Notes: a model not told the origin generated them from the letters alone. A stretch of 64,000 nt of DNA from Hyphomicrobium sp. (GCF_019753045.1 NZ_JAIELN010000022.1:1-64000), one strand, 5' to 3'. Shown: positions 7,695-15,760, counted from the stretch's first letter. Translations and numbers: made by a program.

Positions 7695-8597
7695 ATGCTC
7701 GATTTGAAGACGGCGCTTAGCAGCTATGCCGATGCGAACGGCGGCGGCGAAGGCGTTTTCGACACGCCGATTCCGGGCTTCACCTTCATGCGCACGAGCC
7801 GCGCCACGCTTCCGCGTCACATGGTCTACCGGCCGTCGCTGTGCATCGTCGCGCAGGGCGAAAAGCAGGTTCTGTTCGGCGAAGAGACACTCACCTACGG
7901 CGAGATGCAGGCGTTGGTCTTCAGCGTCGAAATTCCGGCACTCGGGTGGGTCTCGAAGGCGAGCGCGGAGAAGCCGCTTCTCGGGCTCATCCTCGAACTC
8001 GATCTCGGCATCATGCGCGAGGTGATGGAAGAACTCGAAGCGCCGCCTCAGCCCAATGACGACGGCGGCGTCGGCGTCTTCGTCAGCAATCTGGAAGGAC
8101 CGCTTGCCGATTGCACGGCGCGGCTCTCACGATTGCTTGCGACGCCGAACGCCATTCCCGTCCTCTATCCCACGATCATGCGCGAGATCTCGTTCTGGCT
8201 GCTGACGGGCGAATACGGCGGCGAGTTCTGCAAGCTCGTCTTGCCCAACAGCCGGACGCGGCGGCTCGCTCAGGCGATCCAAGTCTTGCGCGAGGATTTC
8301 TCTCGTCCGATCCGGATCGAGCAGCTCGCGTCTGTTGCGCGGATGAGCCCCTCGTCGTTTCATGCGCATTTCAAAATGCTGACATCGATGACGCCGCTCC
8401 AATATCAGAAGCAGTTGCGCCTGCTCGAAGCGCGGCGGCTGATGGCGGCCGGCGACATCAACGTGGCGGGCGCTGCGTATCAGGTCGGTTACGAAAGCGC
8501 GTCGCAGTTCAGCCGCGAATACGCGCGCATGTTCGGCACGTCGCCGAAGCGCGACGTCGTCGATCTCAAATCTTTGGCGCTCGGGAGTCCGGTATGA
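7695..8597 (+). CDS. AraC family transcriptional regulator
   Basis: This 300-residue regulator has an N-terminal cupin-like AraC_N domain (about 20-170; MVYRPSLCIVAQGEKQVLFGE is the typical opening) and a C-terminal double helix-turn-helix (about 195-295). The second recognition region shows the family pattern VGYESASQFSREYARMFG. Homologues of this subgroup usually regulate adjacent oxidoreductases. It is divergent from the SDR gene, and its TGA overlaps the ATG of the following FAD-monooxygenase (ATGA), so those two are probably cotranscribed. The effector is unknown. Confidence 0.93.
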   Translation: MLDLKTALSSYADANGGGEGVFDTPIPGFTFMRTSRATLPRHMVYRPSLCIVAQGEKQVLFGEETLTYGEMQALVFSVEIPALGWVSKASAEKPLLGLILELDLGIMREVMEELEAPPQPNDDGGVGVFVSNLEGPLADCTARLSRLLATPNAIPVLYPTIMREISFWLLTGEYGGEFCKLVLPNSRTRRLAQAIQVLREDFSRPIRIEQLASVARMSPSSFHAHFKMLTSMTPLQYQKQLRLLEARRLMAAGDINVAGAAYQVGYESASQFSREYARMFGTSPKRDVVDLKSLALGSPV

Positions 8598-9877
8598 TGC
8601 TTGAAGCGGGCTCTGCGCCAGGTCCGAGATCGTCAGAAAGCGAAGAGGTCATGGCGGCGAACCCGGAGATCAGCACGACGTGCGCCATCGTCGGCGCGGG
8701 ACCTGCAGGCCTTATGCTCGGCCTCATGCTCGCGCGTGCGGGCGTCGATGTGACCGTCGTCGAAAAGCATGGCGATTTCCTGCGCGATTTTCGGGGCGAT
8801 ACGATCCATCCGTCGACGTTGCAGGTGATGCACGAACTCGGTCTTGCGGATGAACTTCTGAAGCTTCCGCATACTGAAGCGCGTACGCTCCATGCGGAGG
8901 TCGACGGCAGGAACATCAAAATCGCGGATTTCTCCTGGCTGCCCACGAAGAACCGCTTCATCGCGTTCATGCCGCAATGGGACTTTCTCGATTTCCTGGC
9001 GCGCGAAGCCAAGCGCTATCCGAACTTTCGTCTACTAATGCAGAGCGACGTGACGGACCTCATCATCGAAGGCGACCGGGTCACCGGGCTTCGCGCGACG
9101 ACAGCCGAGGGTCCGCTGACACTCCGTGCATCGCTCGTCGTCGGTGCTGACGGCCGCAATTCGGTGACGCGCAAGCTTGCAGGTCTCGAAGTCGAGAGCT
9201 TCGACAATCCGAGCGAAGTGCTCTGGATGAAGCTTTCGCACGCCGCCGGGGATCCGGCGCAGACCATGGGTCATGCGGGGCCGCGCCAGGGCTTCGTGAT
9301 GATCGACCGCGGCGAATACTGGCAGTGCGGATATATCGTTCGCAAGGGAACCTATGCGGATATCAAGTCAGCCGGGATCGATGCATTCCGCAAAATGGTC
9401 GGGGCGGTGTCGCCGCTGCCGCCGGAACGGCTCGATGAAATTCGCTCGTTCGACGACGTGCATCTTCTGAGCGTCAGGATCGATCGCTTGAAGCACTGGT
9501 GGCGGGCGGGCCTTCTCTGCATCGGCGACGCGGCGCATGCGATGTCGCCGATCGGCGGCGTCGGCGTTAACCTCGCAATCCAGGACGCAGTTGCCGCAGC
9601 GAACATTTTGACCGCGCCGTTGAAAGAACGCCGTCTTTCCAACGCGCATCTCGCGGCTGTGGAAATGCGCCGCACATTTCCGACGAACGCCACACAAAAG
9701 CTGCAACTCATGATGCGCCGAGATCGTAGGAAACGGGAAGCCAAGGAGGCAACGAAATCCGGTCCACCTGGGTTTGTGCTCGGCATCGCCCGATGGCCCA
9801 TCCTGGCGCATCTTGCAGGCCGTTTGATCGGTCTCGGGTTCCGTCCGGAACATGTGCGAAATCGAACGCGGCATTAA
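8594..9877 (+). CDS. FAD-dependent monooxygenase (PHBH/UbiH-like)
   Basis: This flavoprotein hydroxylase has the dinucleotide loop GAGPAG (34-39), the DG motif in VGADGRNSVTRK, and the second FAD motif GDAAHAMSPIGGVGVNLAIQDA. Together these define the aromatic hydroxylase group (PF01494). The chosen ATG (8594) overlaps the AraC stop codon and has GGGAG six bases upstream, giving 427 residues. ATG at 8651 (408 residues) begins nearer the conserved fold and cannot be excluded. The open frame farther upstream to 8111 lies antiphase inside the AraC gene. With the SDR and regulator it probably forms a small catabolic or detoxification locus; the substrate is unknown. Confidence 0.88.
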   Translation: MMLEAGSAPGPRSSESEEVMAANPEISTTCAIVGAGPAGLMLGLMLARAGVDVTVVEKHGDFLRDFRGDTIHPSTLQVMHELGLADELLKLPHTEARTLHAEVDGRNIKIADFSWLPTKNRFIAFMPQWDFLDFLAREAKRYPNFRLLMQSDVTDLIIEGDRVTGLRATTAEGPLTLRASLVVGADGRNSVTRKLAGLEVESFDNPSEVLWMKLSHAAGDPAQTMGHAGPRQGFVMIDRGEYWQCGYIVRKGTYADIKSAGIDAFRKMVGAVSPLPPERLDEIRSFDDVHLLSVRIDRLKHWWRAGLLCIGDAAHAMSPIGGVGVNLAIQDAVAAANILTAPLKERRLSNAHLAAVEMRRTFPTNATQKLQLMMRRDRRKREAKEATKSGPPGFVLGIARWPILAHLAGRLIGLGFRPEHVRNRTRH

Positions 9878-9957
9878 CCTGCGTCGAATTTCGGGGTATT
9901 CGTCGTTTGCCGGTGTTCCCTATAAGCGGGCCATAATTCAACGAGGGGTCACGGGGT

Positions 9958-10866
9958 TTGGATTCACTTAATTTCAAAACAGAGATGGCCTTCACCTACG
10001 GCGCGCCGTCTCCGATGGGTCCGGGGGTCATCCGTCTCGTCGCCGACAATCCGAGCCCTTTCACTTTCAAGGGCACGAATACCTATCTCGTCGGCTCGAC
10101 GTCGCTCGCCGTCATCGACGCCGGACCCGATAGCGCCGAGCATCGCGCGGCCATTCTGAAAGCTGCGGGCGGCCGGCCGATCACGCACATCTTCTCGACG
10201 CATGCCCATCGCGACCACGTCGACGGCATCGCCAAGCTGCAGGCGAAGACCGGCGCCGTGACCGCCGCCTATGCGCGCGATCCGTCCACGGGGAAAATGG
10301 CGCTCGAGAACAGTCCCTCGGGAAGCTACTTCGTCGACTACGACTTCATGCCCGATATCGCGCTCAATGGCGGCGACACGATCGCGGGCGCCGATTGGGC
10401 GCTGACGGCGATCCACACGCCCGGGCACGCGCCGGATCATCTCTGCTTCGCGCTCGAGGGCCGCCGCGTCGTCTTTTCCGGCGATCATGTGATGGCGTGG
10501 AATACGACCGTCATCGCGCCGCCCGAGGGGCGAATGGCCGACTACGTCGCATCGCTCGAAATTCTGCTCGATCGCAACGACGACGTATTTCTCCCGGGTC
10601 ACGGCGACCGTCTCAACGATCCGCAGCGGACCGTGAAAGCCTATCTCTTGCACCGGACGTGGCGCGAGAAATCCGTGCTCGATGCGCTAACCGGCGGTGC
10701 GACGACTATTCGTCGAATTGTCCCCGAGATTTACCGCGGCCTTGCCCCGCAGATGATCCCGGCGGCGACGCTTTCCGTTCAAGCGCACGTCGAATATCTG
10801 ATCGAGAAAGGTTTGGTCGCTTCCGATCTGCCTTTGACGCCTGACCGCGACCTTTCTCCGCTTTGA
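9958..10866 (+). CDS. Metallo-beta-lactamase-fold hydrolase (LACTB2-like)
   Basis: This 302-residue MBL-fold protein has the zinc motif THAHRDH (His82, His84, Asp86, His87), then HTPGHAPD, FSGDHVM and the C-terminal LPGHGD, in the order expected for this superfamily. The last ~50 residues form the winged-helix-like tail seen in LACTB2-type members. The start is TTG at 9958, with GAGGGG nine bases upstream; the conserved NFKT..F.YG lead-in supports it over ATG 9985. The 3' end overlaps the convergent DUF1499 gene by 161 bp. It is probably a soluble hydrolase of unknown substrate. Confidence 0.88.
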   Translation: MDSLNFKTEMAFTYGAPSPMGPGVIRLVADNPSPFTFKGTNTYLVGSTSLAVIDAGPDSAEHRAAILKAAGGRPITHIFSTHAHRDHVDGIAKLQAKTGAVTAAYARDPSTGKMALENSPSGSYFVDYDFMPDIALNGGDTIAGADWALTAIHTPGHAPDHLCFALEGRRVVFSGDHVMAWNTTVIAPPEGRMADYVASLEILLDRNDDVFLPGHGDRLNDPQRTVKAYLLHRTWREKSVLDALTGGATTIRRIVPEIYRGLAPQMIPAATLSVQAHVEYLIEKGLVASDLPLTPDRDLSPL

Positions 10867-11758
10867 GCTTGTTCTTCTTCTCGACGGCGGCTTTGGTTTC
10901 CTTGTCGACGTCGGGAACGGAAGCTTCGAAGCGGCTCGCGACTTCCTTCAGGATCGTGCGCACGTGCGCGGCGTTGCGACCGAAGTCGTTCGAGCCGTAG
11001 CGCGACGCCGATCTGATATCGACGCGGGATGAACCGTCCTCGCCCAGCACGCGAATGACGATGTCGTCGACGAGGCCGAGAACGGGCGATTGGTCCGCGA
11101 GCTCGATGAAGCCCGGCGCGTCCTGCTCGTCCTCCGGCGGGACTTCGAGGGTCGTCTTCAGCTTGAGCTTGGTCAGCGCCTGCAGCACCAGCTCGTAGCT
11201 TTCCTCGGTCGAGCGCGGAAGGATCAGGCTTTTCAGATCGGGATAATGCTGGCGCTGGAGCGCCGCGAACTCGTCTCCCGGATATTCGGTCGGATTGGCG
11301 TCGGCCGCGCGCTCATCCTTCGCCTCGGTGAACTCCGGCGGCTCGGCGAGATCGGTCGAGACGTCGTAGATCGGCGGCCACTTGACGCTCATCGCCCAAA
11401 CGCCTGCCGGAATGGCGAGCAGCCCAAGCGCCACGATCGCGCCGCAGAACACGCGCGCCGCGCCGAGCCTTCCCGTCACCCAGATATCGAGACCGGCGAC
11501 GAACGCCATCAGGAGCGACAGCGCAGCGCTGAAGATGACGATGTAGGCGATCGTGAGCGCGACCGGCGTCGGCAGCAAATGGAGGCGATGCAGAACCGCC
11601 GTCACGAGGGCGGCGACGGCCGCGAACAGGGCGATGCGGCTCGTCCATTTCGCGAGAAATGACGGCGGCCGACCGGCCGCGTAATAGATCCGCGTCGACT
11701 GATAGCGGTCGCGCACCCGCCTTCTCGGGCGGCGTTCGTCGATGCGATCCGTTACCAT
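10706..11758 (-). CDS. DUF1499 membrane protein with an overprinted C-terminal tail
   Basis: This 350-residue protein has about three transmembrane helices in residues 30-125 followed by a DUF1499 domain (about 140-290; SASRYGSNDFGRNAAHVR is the conserved segment). The last ~60 residues are low-complexity and very basic (Lys, Arg, Gly, Ser). The final 53 codons lie antisense to the 3' end of the MBL-fold hydrolase gene, whose C-terminus is conserved, so the DUF1499 tail looks overprinted. The ATG at 11758 is close to pdxH, which ends at 11827 on the same strand. DUF1499 function is unknown. Confidence 0.85.
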   Translation of the reverse strand: MVTDRIDERRPRRRVRDRYQSTRIYYAAGRPPSFLAKWTSRIALFAAVAALVTAVLHRLHLLPTPVALTIAYIVIFSAALSLLMAFVAGLDIWVTGRLGAARVFCGAIVALGLLAIPAGVWAMSVKWPPIYDVSTDLAEPPEFTEAKDERAADANPTEYPGDEFAALQRQHYPDLKSLILPRSTEESYELVLQALTKLKLKTTLEVPPEDEQDAPGFIELADQSPVLGLVDDIVIRVLGEDGSSRVDIRSASRYGSNDFGRNAAHVRTILKEVASRFEASVPDVDKETKAAVEKKNKLKAEKGRGQASKADRKRPNLSRSDIRRALERKASPPGSSAGQGRGKSRGQFDE

Positions 11759-11826
11759 TCAAGCCTCAAAACTCGAACCTCGCCACCGTTCTTCCTTATG
11801 GCACAAGCCGCGCCTTTTGTGGTCAC

Positions 11827-12507
11827 TCAAGGATAGAGGCGGGTTTTCTGCCAGGAGTCGCGTGGGGCGTCGCGGCGGAAAACGATGCGGTCGTGCAGGC
11901 GATACGGACGGCTCATCCAGAATTCGATCTCCACGGGGAGAACGCGGAACCCCGACCAGTAGGCGGGGCGCGGAATCGAATCTTCCGGGAACTTGGCTTC
12001 GAAATGATGAACCTTGGCTTCGAGCACGTCGCGCGACGACAGCGGCCGCGATTGATGCGACGCCCAGGCGCCGATCCGGCTCAGCCTCGGCCGCGTTGCG
12101 TAATAGGCGTCGGCCTCGCCGTGTGAGACGAGGGAGACGGGACCGCGAATGCGGACCTGCCGCTCCAAGCTCTTCCAATGAAAGAGCAGACCGGCTTTCG
12201 GGTTTGCGAGCAGCTCGCGGCCCTTCGCGCTTTCGAAGTTCGTGTAGAAAACGAAGCCGCGATCGGCGCTCTCTGCGCTATCGAGGCCCTTCAGCAGCAC
12301 CGTTCTCACGTTCGGCATGCCGCCTGCGTCGACGGTTGCGAGCGCCATCGCGTTCGGATCGTTCGGCTCGGATTTCTCGGCCTCCGACATCCACGCTTCG
12401 AACAGCAGGAACGGATCCTCCGCCGCTGAAAAATCCGGCGCCGCGACTGGGGCCGAGCCTTGGGTCGTGCTTGGGGCCGATTGGGAGGCGCTTTCGCTAT
12501 CACTCAT
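11827..12507 (-). CDS. pdxH: Pyridoxine/pyridoxamine 5'-phosphate oxidase
   Basis: PdxH oxidises pyridoxine or pyridoxamine phosphate to pyridoxal phosphate with FMN, the last step of vitamin B6 synthesis and salvage. The 226-residue protein shows the family segments [33 protein letters not shown] and the C-terminal [15 protein letters not shown]...RLHDR...LYP. Residues 1-25 are an extra Ser/Ala/Pro-rich leader. The start ATG at 12507 is supported by the preceding gap. The DUF1499 gene follows on the same strand after 68 bp. Confidence 0.96.
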   Translation of the reverse strand: MSDSESASQSAPSTTQGSAPVAAPDFSAAEDPFLLFEAWMSEAEKSEPNDPNAMALATVDAGGMPNVRTVLLKGLDSAESADRGFVFYTNFESAKGRELLANPKAGLLFHWKSLERQVRIRGPVSLVSHGEADAYYATRPRLSRIGAWASHQSRPLSSRDVLEAKVHHFEAKFPEDSIPRPAYWSGFRVLPVEIEFWMSRPYRLHDRIVFRRDAPRDSWQKTRLYP

Positions 12508-12662
12508 GTTGCATGCTCAATGCTTGATCTTAGTTTCCGCGGCGCGCCGTTACAGCACACAGCGACTGCAGGTGTTCAGTACCTTTTAACCATACTTAGG
12601 CAGAGTACCCTTATCGTCCTGTTGGGCGAAACAGAGTTCAGTCCGCGTAAGAAAGTAGCGTC

Positions 12663-13115
12663 ATGTCCACAAATGCGTCTCTTTTCTCACTAGCCGCGGC
12701 CGGCGCAACGGCTTTCGCGCTGGTTGCGGCGATTTTCGTACCATACGGGTTCGCCTGGGCCGGAGACCAGCCCCTGGACCGGGCCCTCGCGGCGGCGGCT
12801 TGTCCGAAAACCGGCGCGACCGCCGACACACCCAAATTCACGGACATCAAGGTCGCCCTCAACCAGGATGACGAAGATGCGGCGCTCGAAAGCGTGCAGT
12901 TCGCCCTGACGGAGGTCGCCGACGGCTCGAGCTATGTCTGGCACCGCGCGCATGGCCGCCTCTCCGGCATCGTCAAACCCATCTCGTCGTTCAAGGACAT
13001 GCGCGGCAGCGTCTGCCGCCATGCGATGGTCTCGCTGACCGGCCTCGACGCGACGAAGCAGACCGAAATCGTCGCCTGCCGTTTGCCGACGGGCATCTGG
13101 CAACTCGAATCCTGA
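12663..13115 (+). CDS. Secreted/anchored RT0821/Lpp0805-like surface protein
   Basis: This 150-residue protein has a hydrophobic N-terminal segment (about 8-32) that acts as signal peptide or anchor. The C-terminal ~75 residues (VQFALTEVADGSSYVWHRAHG...VCRHAMVSL...IVACRLPTGIWQL) match the domain found at the end of RT0821/Lpp0805-family surface proteins of alphaproteobacteria. The glycine-zipper half of those proteins is absent. Cys in VCRH and VACR could form a disulfide. A clear terminator follows. Function is unknown. Confidence 0.75.
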   Translation: MSTNASLFSLAAAGATAFALVAAIFVPYGFAWAGDQPLDRALAAAACPKTGATADTPKFTDIKVALNQDDEDAALESVQFALTEVADGSSYVWHRAHGRLSGIVKPISSFKDMRGSVCRHAMVSLTGLDATKQTEIVACRLPTGIWQLES

Positions 13116-13152
13116 TTTTCCCCAGACTTACCAATCCTCCCAAACGAGAATG

Positions 13153-13180
13153 AAAAAGGCGGCGCAAGCTGCCTTTTTTA
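13153..13180 (+). terminator. Rho-independent terminator with GCAA tetraloop
   Basis: A GGCGGC / GCTGCC stem closed by a GCAA (GNRA) tetraloop is flanked by A5 on the left and T6 on the right. It lies 38 bp after the stop codon of the surface-protein gene. A palindromic repeat begins five bases downstream. Confidence 0.88.
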
Positions 13181-13184
13181 TTTG

Positions 13185-13225
13185 GCGCACGGCGGCCGGC
13201 TCCCCGGAGGGGAGTCGCCGTGCGC
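13185..13225. repeat. Palindromic repeat, copy B (inverted orientation)
   Basis: This 41-bp palindrome has arms GCGCACGGCGG and CGCCGTGCGC around GGCTCCCC-GGA-GGGGAGTCG. It is the reverse complement of copies A and C in its asymmetric core. Like them it begins directly after a T-tract (TTTTTTATTTG), here the tail of the terminator. Confidence 0.88.
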
Positions 13226-13259
13226 GGGGTTGGGGTGAGAGAGGGTATTGGTGGGGTGA

Positions 13260-14324
13260 TTAAACTAGGTTCAAAACCATCTGCCGCTCTTCAAGTTGTC
13301 TCAAAGAGGCTTCGATAACTGCGAGCTGCTTCATGATTTCGGAAAATGGCGGCGGAGTGCCAAACATCATGCCCTTCATTGCCTGATAGTCTACTTCCAG
13401 CATCTTTTTGACGGCCTCTGTTGGCACGATTGCAATCGTGTCAGGCTTGGCAAGGTCATAGCGTGCAGCGCCTCCTGGGAAGGTCATCGCAGAATGCGAT
13501 ACGACGTGGGCAAAAAGCTCTGCATCTTTGACAGCTTTTTTGCCGTGTTTGGTCGGTGCTATGCGTGCCACATCATAGAAATGACGAGAATAGCGGTTGG
13601 CGTCCATTGGCCTTTTTGATCCATCTTCGTGCGCGCACTTGCTATTGAAGGCGTGTATTGCGACCAATTTTTCAAGCATCGTGCGTTCAGGCTTAATCAT
13701 CGTAATATTATTGATTCTGAAGTCGAATTTTTGTTTTCCCGTTAATGCGTCCTGGACATATGGAACCACCGACTGTTCTACAATTGGCACCAGTGCGCCA
13801 CGCGCCCCGCCTTCAATTTTTATTTTCGGTTTCGCATAATCGTCGGCGTCACAGGCTGTCTCGTATGCGACCAACACCGCGCCTTCTGCTTCTTCGTAGG
13901 TTACTGTGCAATTCGGCAAAGCCTTGGTGAGCTTTTCGAGCAGCTTCCCTCGCATATGATCAGTGCTCTTGGTTTTCACTTCTTCGAGCTGCTTTTTGCG
14001 CTGTGTAGCGGACATCTTCCTATTCGGATCCGTCGGGTCGCTATCACCAGAAATTGCCAATCCGGCCCGTGAAAAGACAATGTCGATATCTTCAGAAAAT
14101 CTATCTATTAGCCCGAATCCCTTAGATAGTGAGGTCCCACCCTTGAAATAGCATTTGGGCTGATACGGAGGCTCTTTCATCAGGATGTCGAGAACGCGAC
14201 AGACCCAAAAATCCTTCTCGACATAAGCCGAGCGCAGTCCGCGTTTTTCAGCGACGATTTCGAAAATATCGCGACGGTCCCGTCGCGATATTTTTTCAAA
14301 CCGCGAGTACTCTTGAGCTTTCAT
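13260..14324 (-). CDS. AbiEii/AbiGii-type nucleotidyltransferase toxin
   Basis: This 354-residue protein carries the nucleotidyltransferase signature of AbiEii toxins: KGGTSLSKGFGLIDRFSEDIDI, with GGTSLSK at 62-68 and the metal-binding EDID at 78-81. In this family the toxin is a nucleotidyltransferase that acts on cellular RNA or nucleotides and causes abortive infection or stasis when unrestrained. The start codon overlaps the stop codon of the upstream AbiEi-like gene by four bases (ATGA). The coding sequence is visibly poorer in G+C than its neighbours, which suggests recent acquisition. Confidence 0.9.
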   Translation of the reverse strand: MKAQEYSRFEKISRRDRRDIFEIVAEKRGLRSAYVEKDFWVCRVLDILMKEPPYQPKCYFKGGTSLSKGFGLIDRFSEDIDIVFSRAGLAISGDSDPTDPNRKMSATQRKKQLEEVKTKSTDHMRGKLLEKLTKALPNCTVTYEEAEGAVLVAYETACDADDYAKPKIKIEGGARGALVPIVEQSVVPYVQDALTGKQKFDFRINNITMIKPERTMLEKLVAIHAFNSKCAHEDGSKRPMDANRYSRHFYDVARIAPTKHGKKAVKDAELFAHVVSHSAMTFPGGAARYDLAKPDTIAIVPTEAVKKMLEVDYQAMKGMMFGTPPPFSEIMKQLAVIEASLRQLEERQMVLNLV

Positions 14325-14908
14325 GTCACCGCAAGTGTCAGAACCCTAATGGGTTCACGCAATCTATTAGGAACCCGCTTGCTTTTTAGAGCACGCGCAA
14401 TATTGGGCGTCATAGAATTGCGTAACTTCTCCACTGCGTCGTCGTCAAGATCGTCGCCAAGCCAATTAAGCGCCTGCACAATAGGCATTGCCGCCGTTCT
14501 CCGGAAATCCAACAGCCAAGCAGGTGCGCGCTTCAGCTCGATCGTGCGATTTCCTATCTCTCGCACACGACTTTGACCCGCCGTCAAATATGCCGGCCGC
14601 ACTGACACCGCGGTCGTGACACCGAGCGCGTTCGCGGCAGCGAGATCGTCCTTCGCGACTGCGCCCAAGGCAGCGGCCACCGCATCTGCCGATGCGGGAA
14701 CCGCAGTATCGAGAAGCTTGCTGTGCCGAGGGTAATCGTAAAGTCCCCGTGCAATCCGTCGCAATTTTCCTGCCTTCTCAAGCCGCGACAATGCTTGCCA
14801 CACTGCTCCTTCAGAACCGAGATCGCGAAAATGCGCGGCTGTATACACTCGCGCACCACGACCGTGCCGCGCGACTCTATTCATAATTTTCAAAGCAATA
14901 CCAGTCAT
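14321..14908 (-). CDS. AbiEi-like antitoxin / DUF6088 transcriptional regulator
   Basis: This 195-residue protein has an N-terminal winged helix-turn-helix (about 20-65; FRDLGSEGAVWQALSRLEKAGKLRRIARGLYDYP) followed by an all-helical/beta C-terminal domain typical of AbiEi and DUF6088 antitoxins. Type IV antitoxins of this family counter the toxin without binding it tightly and repress their own operon. It precedes and overlaps the AbiEii gene by four bases. ATG 14908 has GGATAAAG upstream. Which of the two related antitoxin families fits best is uncertain. Confidence 0.85.
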   Translation of the reverse strand: MTGIALKIMNRVARHGRGARVYTAAHFRDLGSEGAVWQALSRLEKAGKLRRIARGLYDYPRHSKLLDTAVPASADAVAAALGAVAKDDLAAANALGVTTAVSVRPAYLTAGQSRVREIGNRTIELKRAPAWLLDFRRTAAMPIVQALNWLGDDLDDDAVEKLRNSMTPNIARALKSKRVPNRLREPIRVLTLAVT

Positions 14909-14940
14909 TTGCTTTATCCTACTGCTTTTATTATGTCAGG

Positions 14941-14969
14941 AATCTATGTTTTTTTCCTTACATCGTCAA
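14941..14969 (-). promoter_or_regulatory. Predicted promoter of the AbiE operon
   Basis: On the minus strand TTGACG (14964-14969) and TAGATT (14941-14946) are separated by 17 bp, about 33 bp upstream of the antitoxin ATG. The spacer is A-rich. This is the best sigma-70-like match in front of the operon. Confidence 0.55.
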
Positions 14970-15054
14970 GGACCGATCGGACCTGTCCACTGAATGCTCC
15001 GCCAATTCCCCCCACTCAAAAAACTTATCCCCGCTCTTTCCGCCCCTCACATAA

Positions 15055-15319
15055 TCGGCTCGCCCATCCGGCAAAGGGCTCGTGCGCAAGGCGTTGCGCC
15101 GGGCTCGGGTGGGGCAGCCCGACCCGGGGCGTGACGCGCGCTTCCGGACAAGGCGATCGACCGGTTCGCACAGGGTGAGAAGCCTGTGTGCGGAGCATCC
15201 CGCTGACGTAAAGTGATCGCGCTCGAGACCCTGTTCTCGGTCTGTCACGGAGCGGATCGGTTCCGAGACTTCATTGCTGCACGACCCAGCCGCGGAACCC
15301 GTCCGCTTCGTGCTTTTTT
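15055..15319 (+). ncRNA. Candidate structured small RNA of unknown family
   Basis: No convincing protein lies between the AbiE operon (minus strand) and 15452, yet the stretch is rich in stems. GCGCAA-GGCG-TTGCGC (about 15093-15108) is a perfect hairpin. CGGGT...ACCCG follows. CGCACAGG pairs with CCTGTGTGCG around 15165. GATC-CGCTC...GAGCG-GATC encloses GAGACC/GGTCT. The stretch ends in a strong plus-strand rho-independent terminator with no protein gene upstream to terminate. I could not match it to RNase P, tmRNA, 6S or SRP RNA. The 5' end is a guess, placed after a CATAAT box at about 15050. Read-through or decayed sequence is the alternative. Confidence 0.4.
15279..15319 (+). terminator. 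Rho-independent terminator
   Basis: An outer stem GCACGA/TCGTGC encloses an inner stem GCGGA/TCCGC with loop ACCCG and is followed by six T residues (15314-15319). No plus-strand protein gene precedes it, so it probably ends an untranslated transcript. Palindromic repeat copy C begins five bases downstream. Confidence 0.75.
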
Positions 15320-15323
15320 GATT

Positions 15324-15364
15324 GCGCACGGCGACTCCCCTCTGGGGAGCCGGCCGCCGTGCGC
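15324..15364. repeat. Palindromic repeat, copy C
   Basis: This 41-bp palindrome has arms GCGCACGGCG and CGCCGTGCGC around ACTCCCC-TCT-GGGGAGCCGGC. It is in the same orientation as copy A and is nearly the reverse complement of copy B. It sits directly after the T-tract of a terminator (TTTTTTGATT). Confidence 0.88.
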
Positions 15365-15451
15365 GCTTGATGTTGCGTCGTTCTTTATTGTGGGTGCCAA
15401 CGCTCGGCCACCGCGGAGCAGGCCCCGGGGGCGGAAAAGAGACCTACGCGA

Positions 15452-15586
15452 TCAGCGTCGAGAGGAAGCGTGGAAGCTCGGGATGAAATGGTGTCCGGCG
15501 CGGCCGCCGGTGACGGCGTTGGCGATGAGCGTTCCGAGAACGGTGACGATGACGCCTATGACGATCTGCGAGAACCAACCCTGCAT
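15452..15586 (-). CDS. Small single-helix membrane protein
   Basis: A 44-residue frame begins MQGWFSQIVIGVIVTVLGT and contains one clear transmembrane helix (about residues 6-27) followed by a short polar tail (GGRAGHHFIPSF). The longer frame to 15721 adds a basic stretch that does not look like protein; ATG 15616 is a possible alternative start. Small proteins with this helix-then-Gly/His pattern are common and unassigned. Coding status rests on the hydrophobic pattern and its place in front of another small gene on the same strand. Confidence 0.45.
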   Translation of the reverse strand: MQGWFSQIVIGVIVTVLGTLIANAVTGGRAGHHFIPSFHASSRR

Positions 15587-15760
15587 GGCCCGACAATTCC
15601 CGCTCAAACAGCCCATAGCCCCAACTGCGCGTCCGGTGTTCAACCGGCGGCGACCGGGTTTCCGTCGCACGGCACGCGTGCTTTTGCGCGGCCGCGTCGC
15701 GGCGGAATTCGGGCGACCCAATTGGCGCGGGCTATTCCGGCTCGGTCTATTCCGGCGCGT

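Noticed and set aside
8111-8593. Extension of the FAD-monooxygenase frame upstream to 8111
   Set aside because: It lies in another frame within the AraC gene and has no similarity to monooxygenases; translation most likely starts at the ATGA overlap.
14958-15329. 123-residue minus-strand frame over the candidate RNA
   Set aside because: Arg/Ser/Pro-rich with no domain, no ribosome-binding site, and opposite a structured, terminator-capped stretch.
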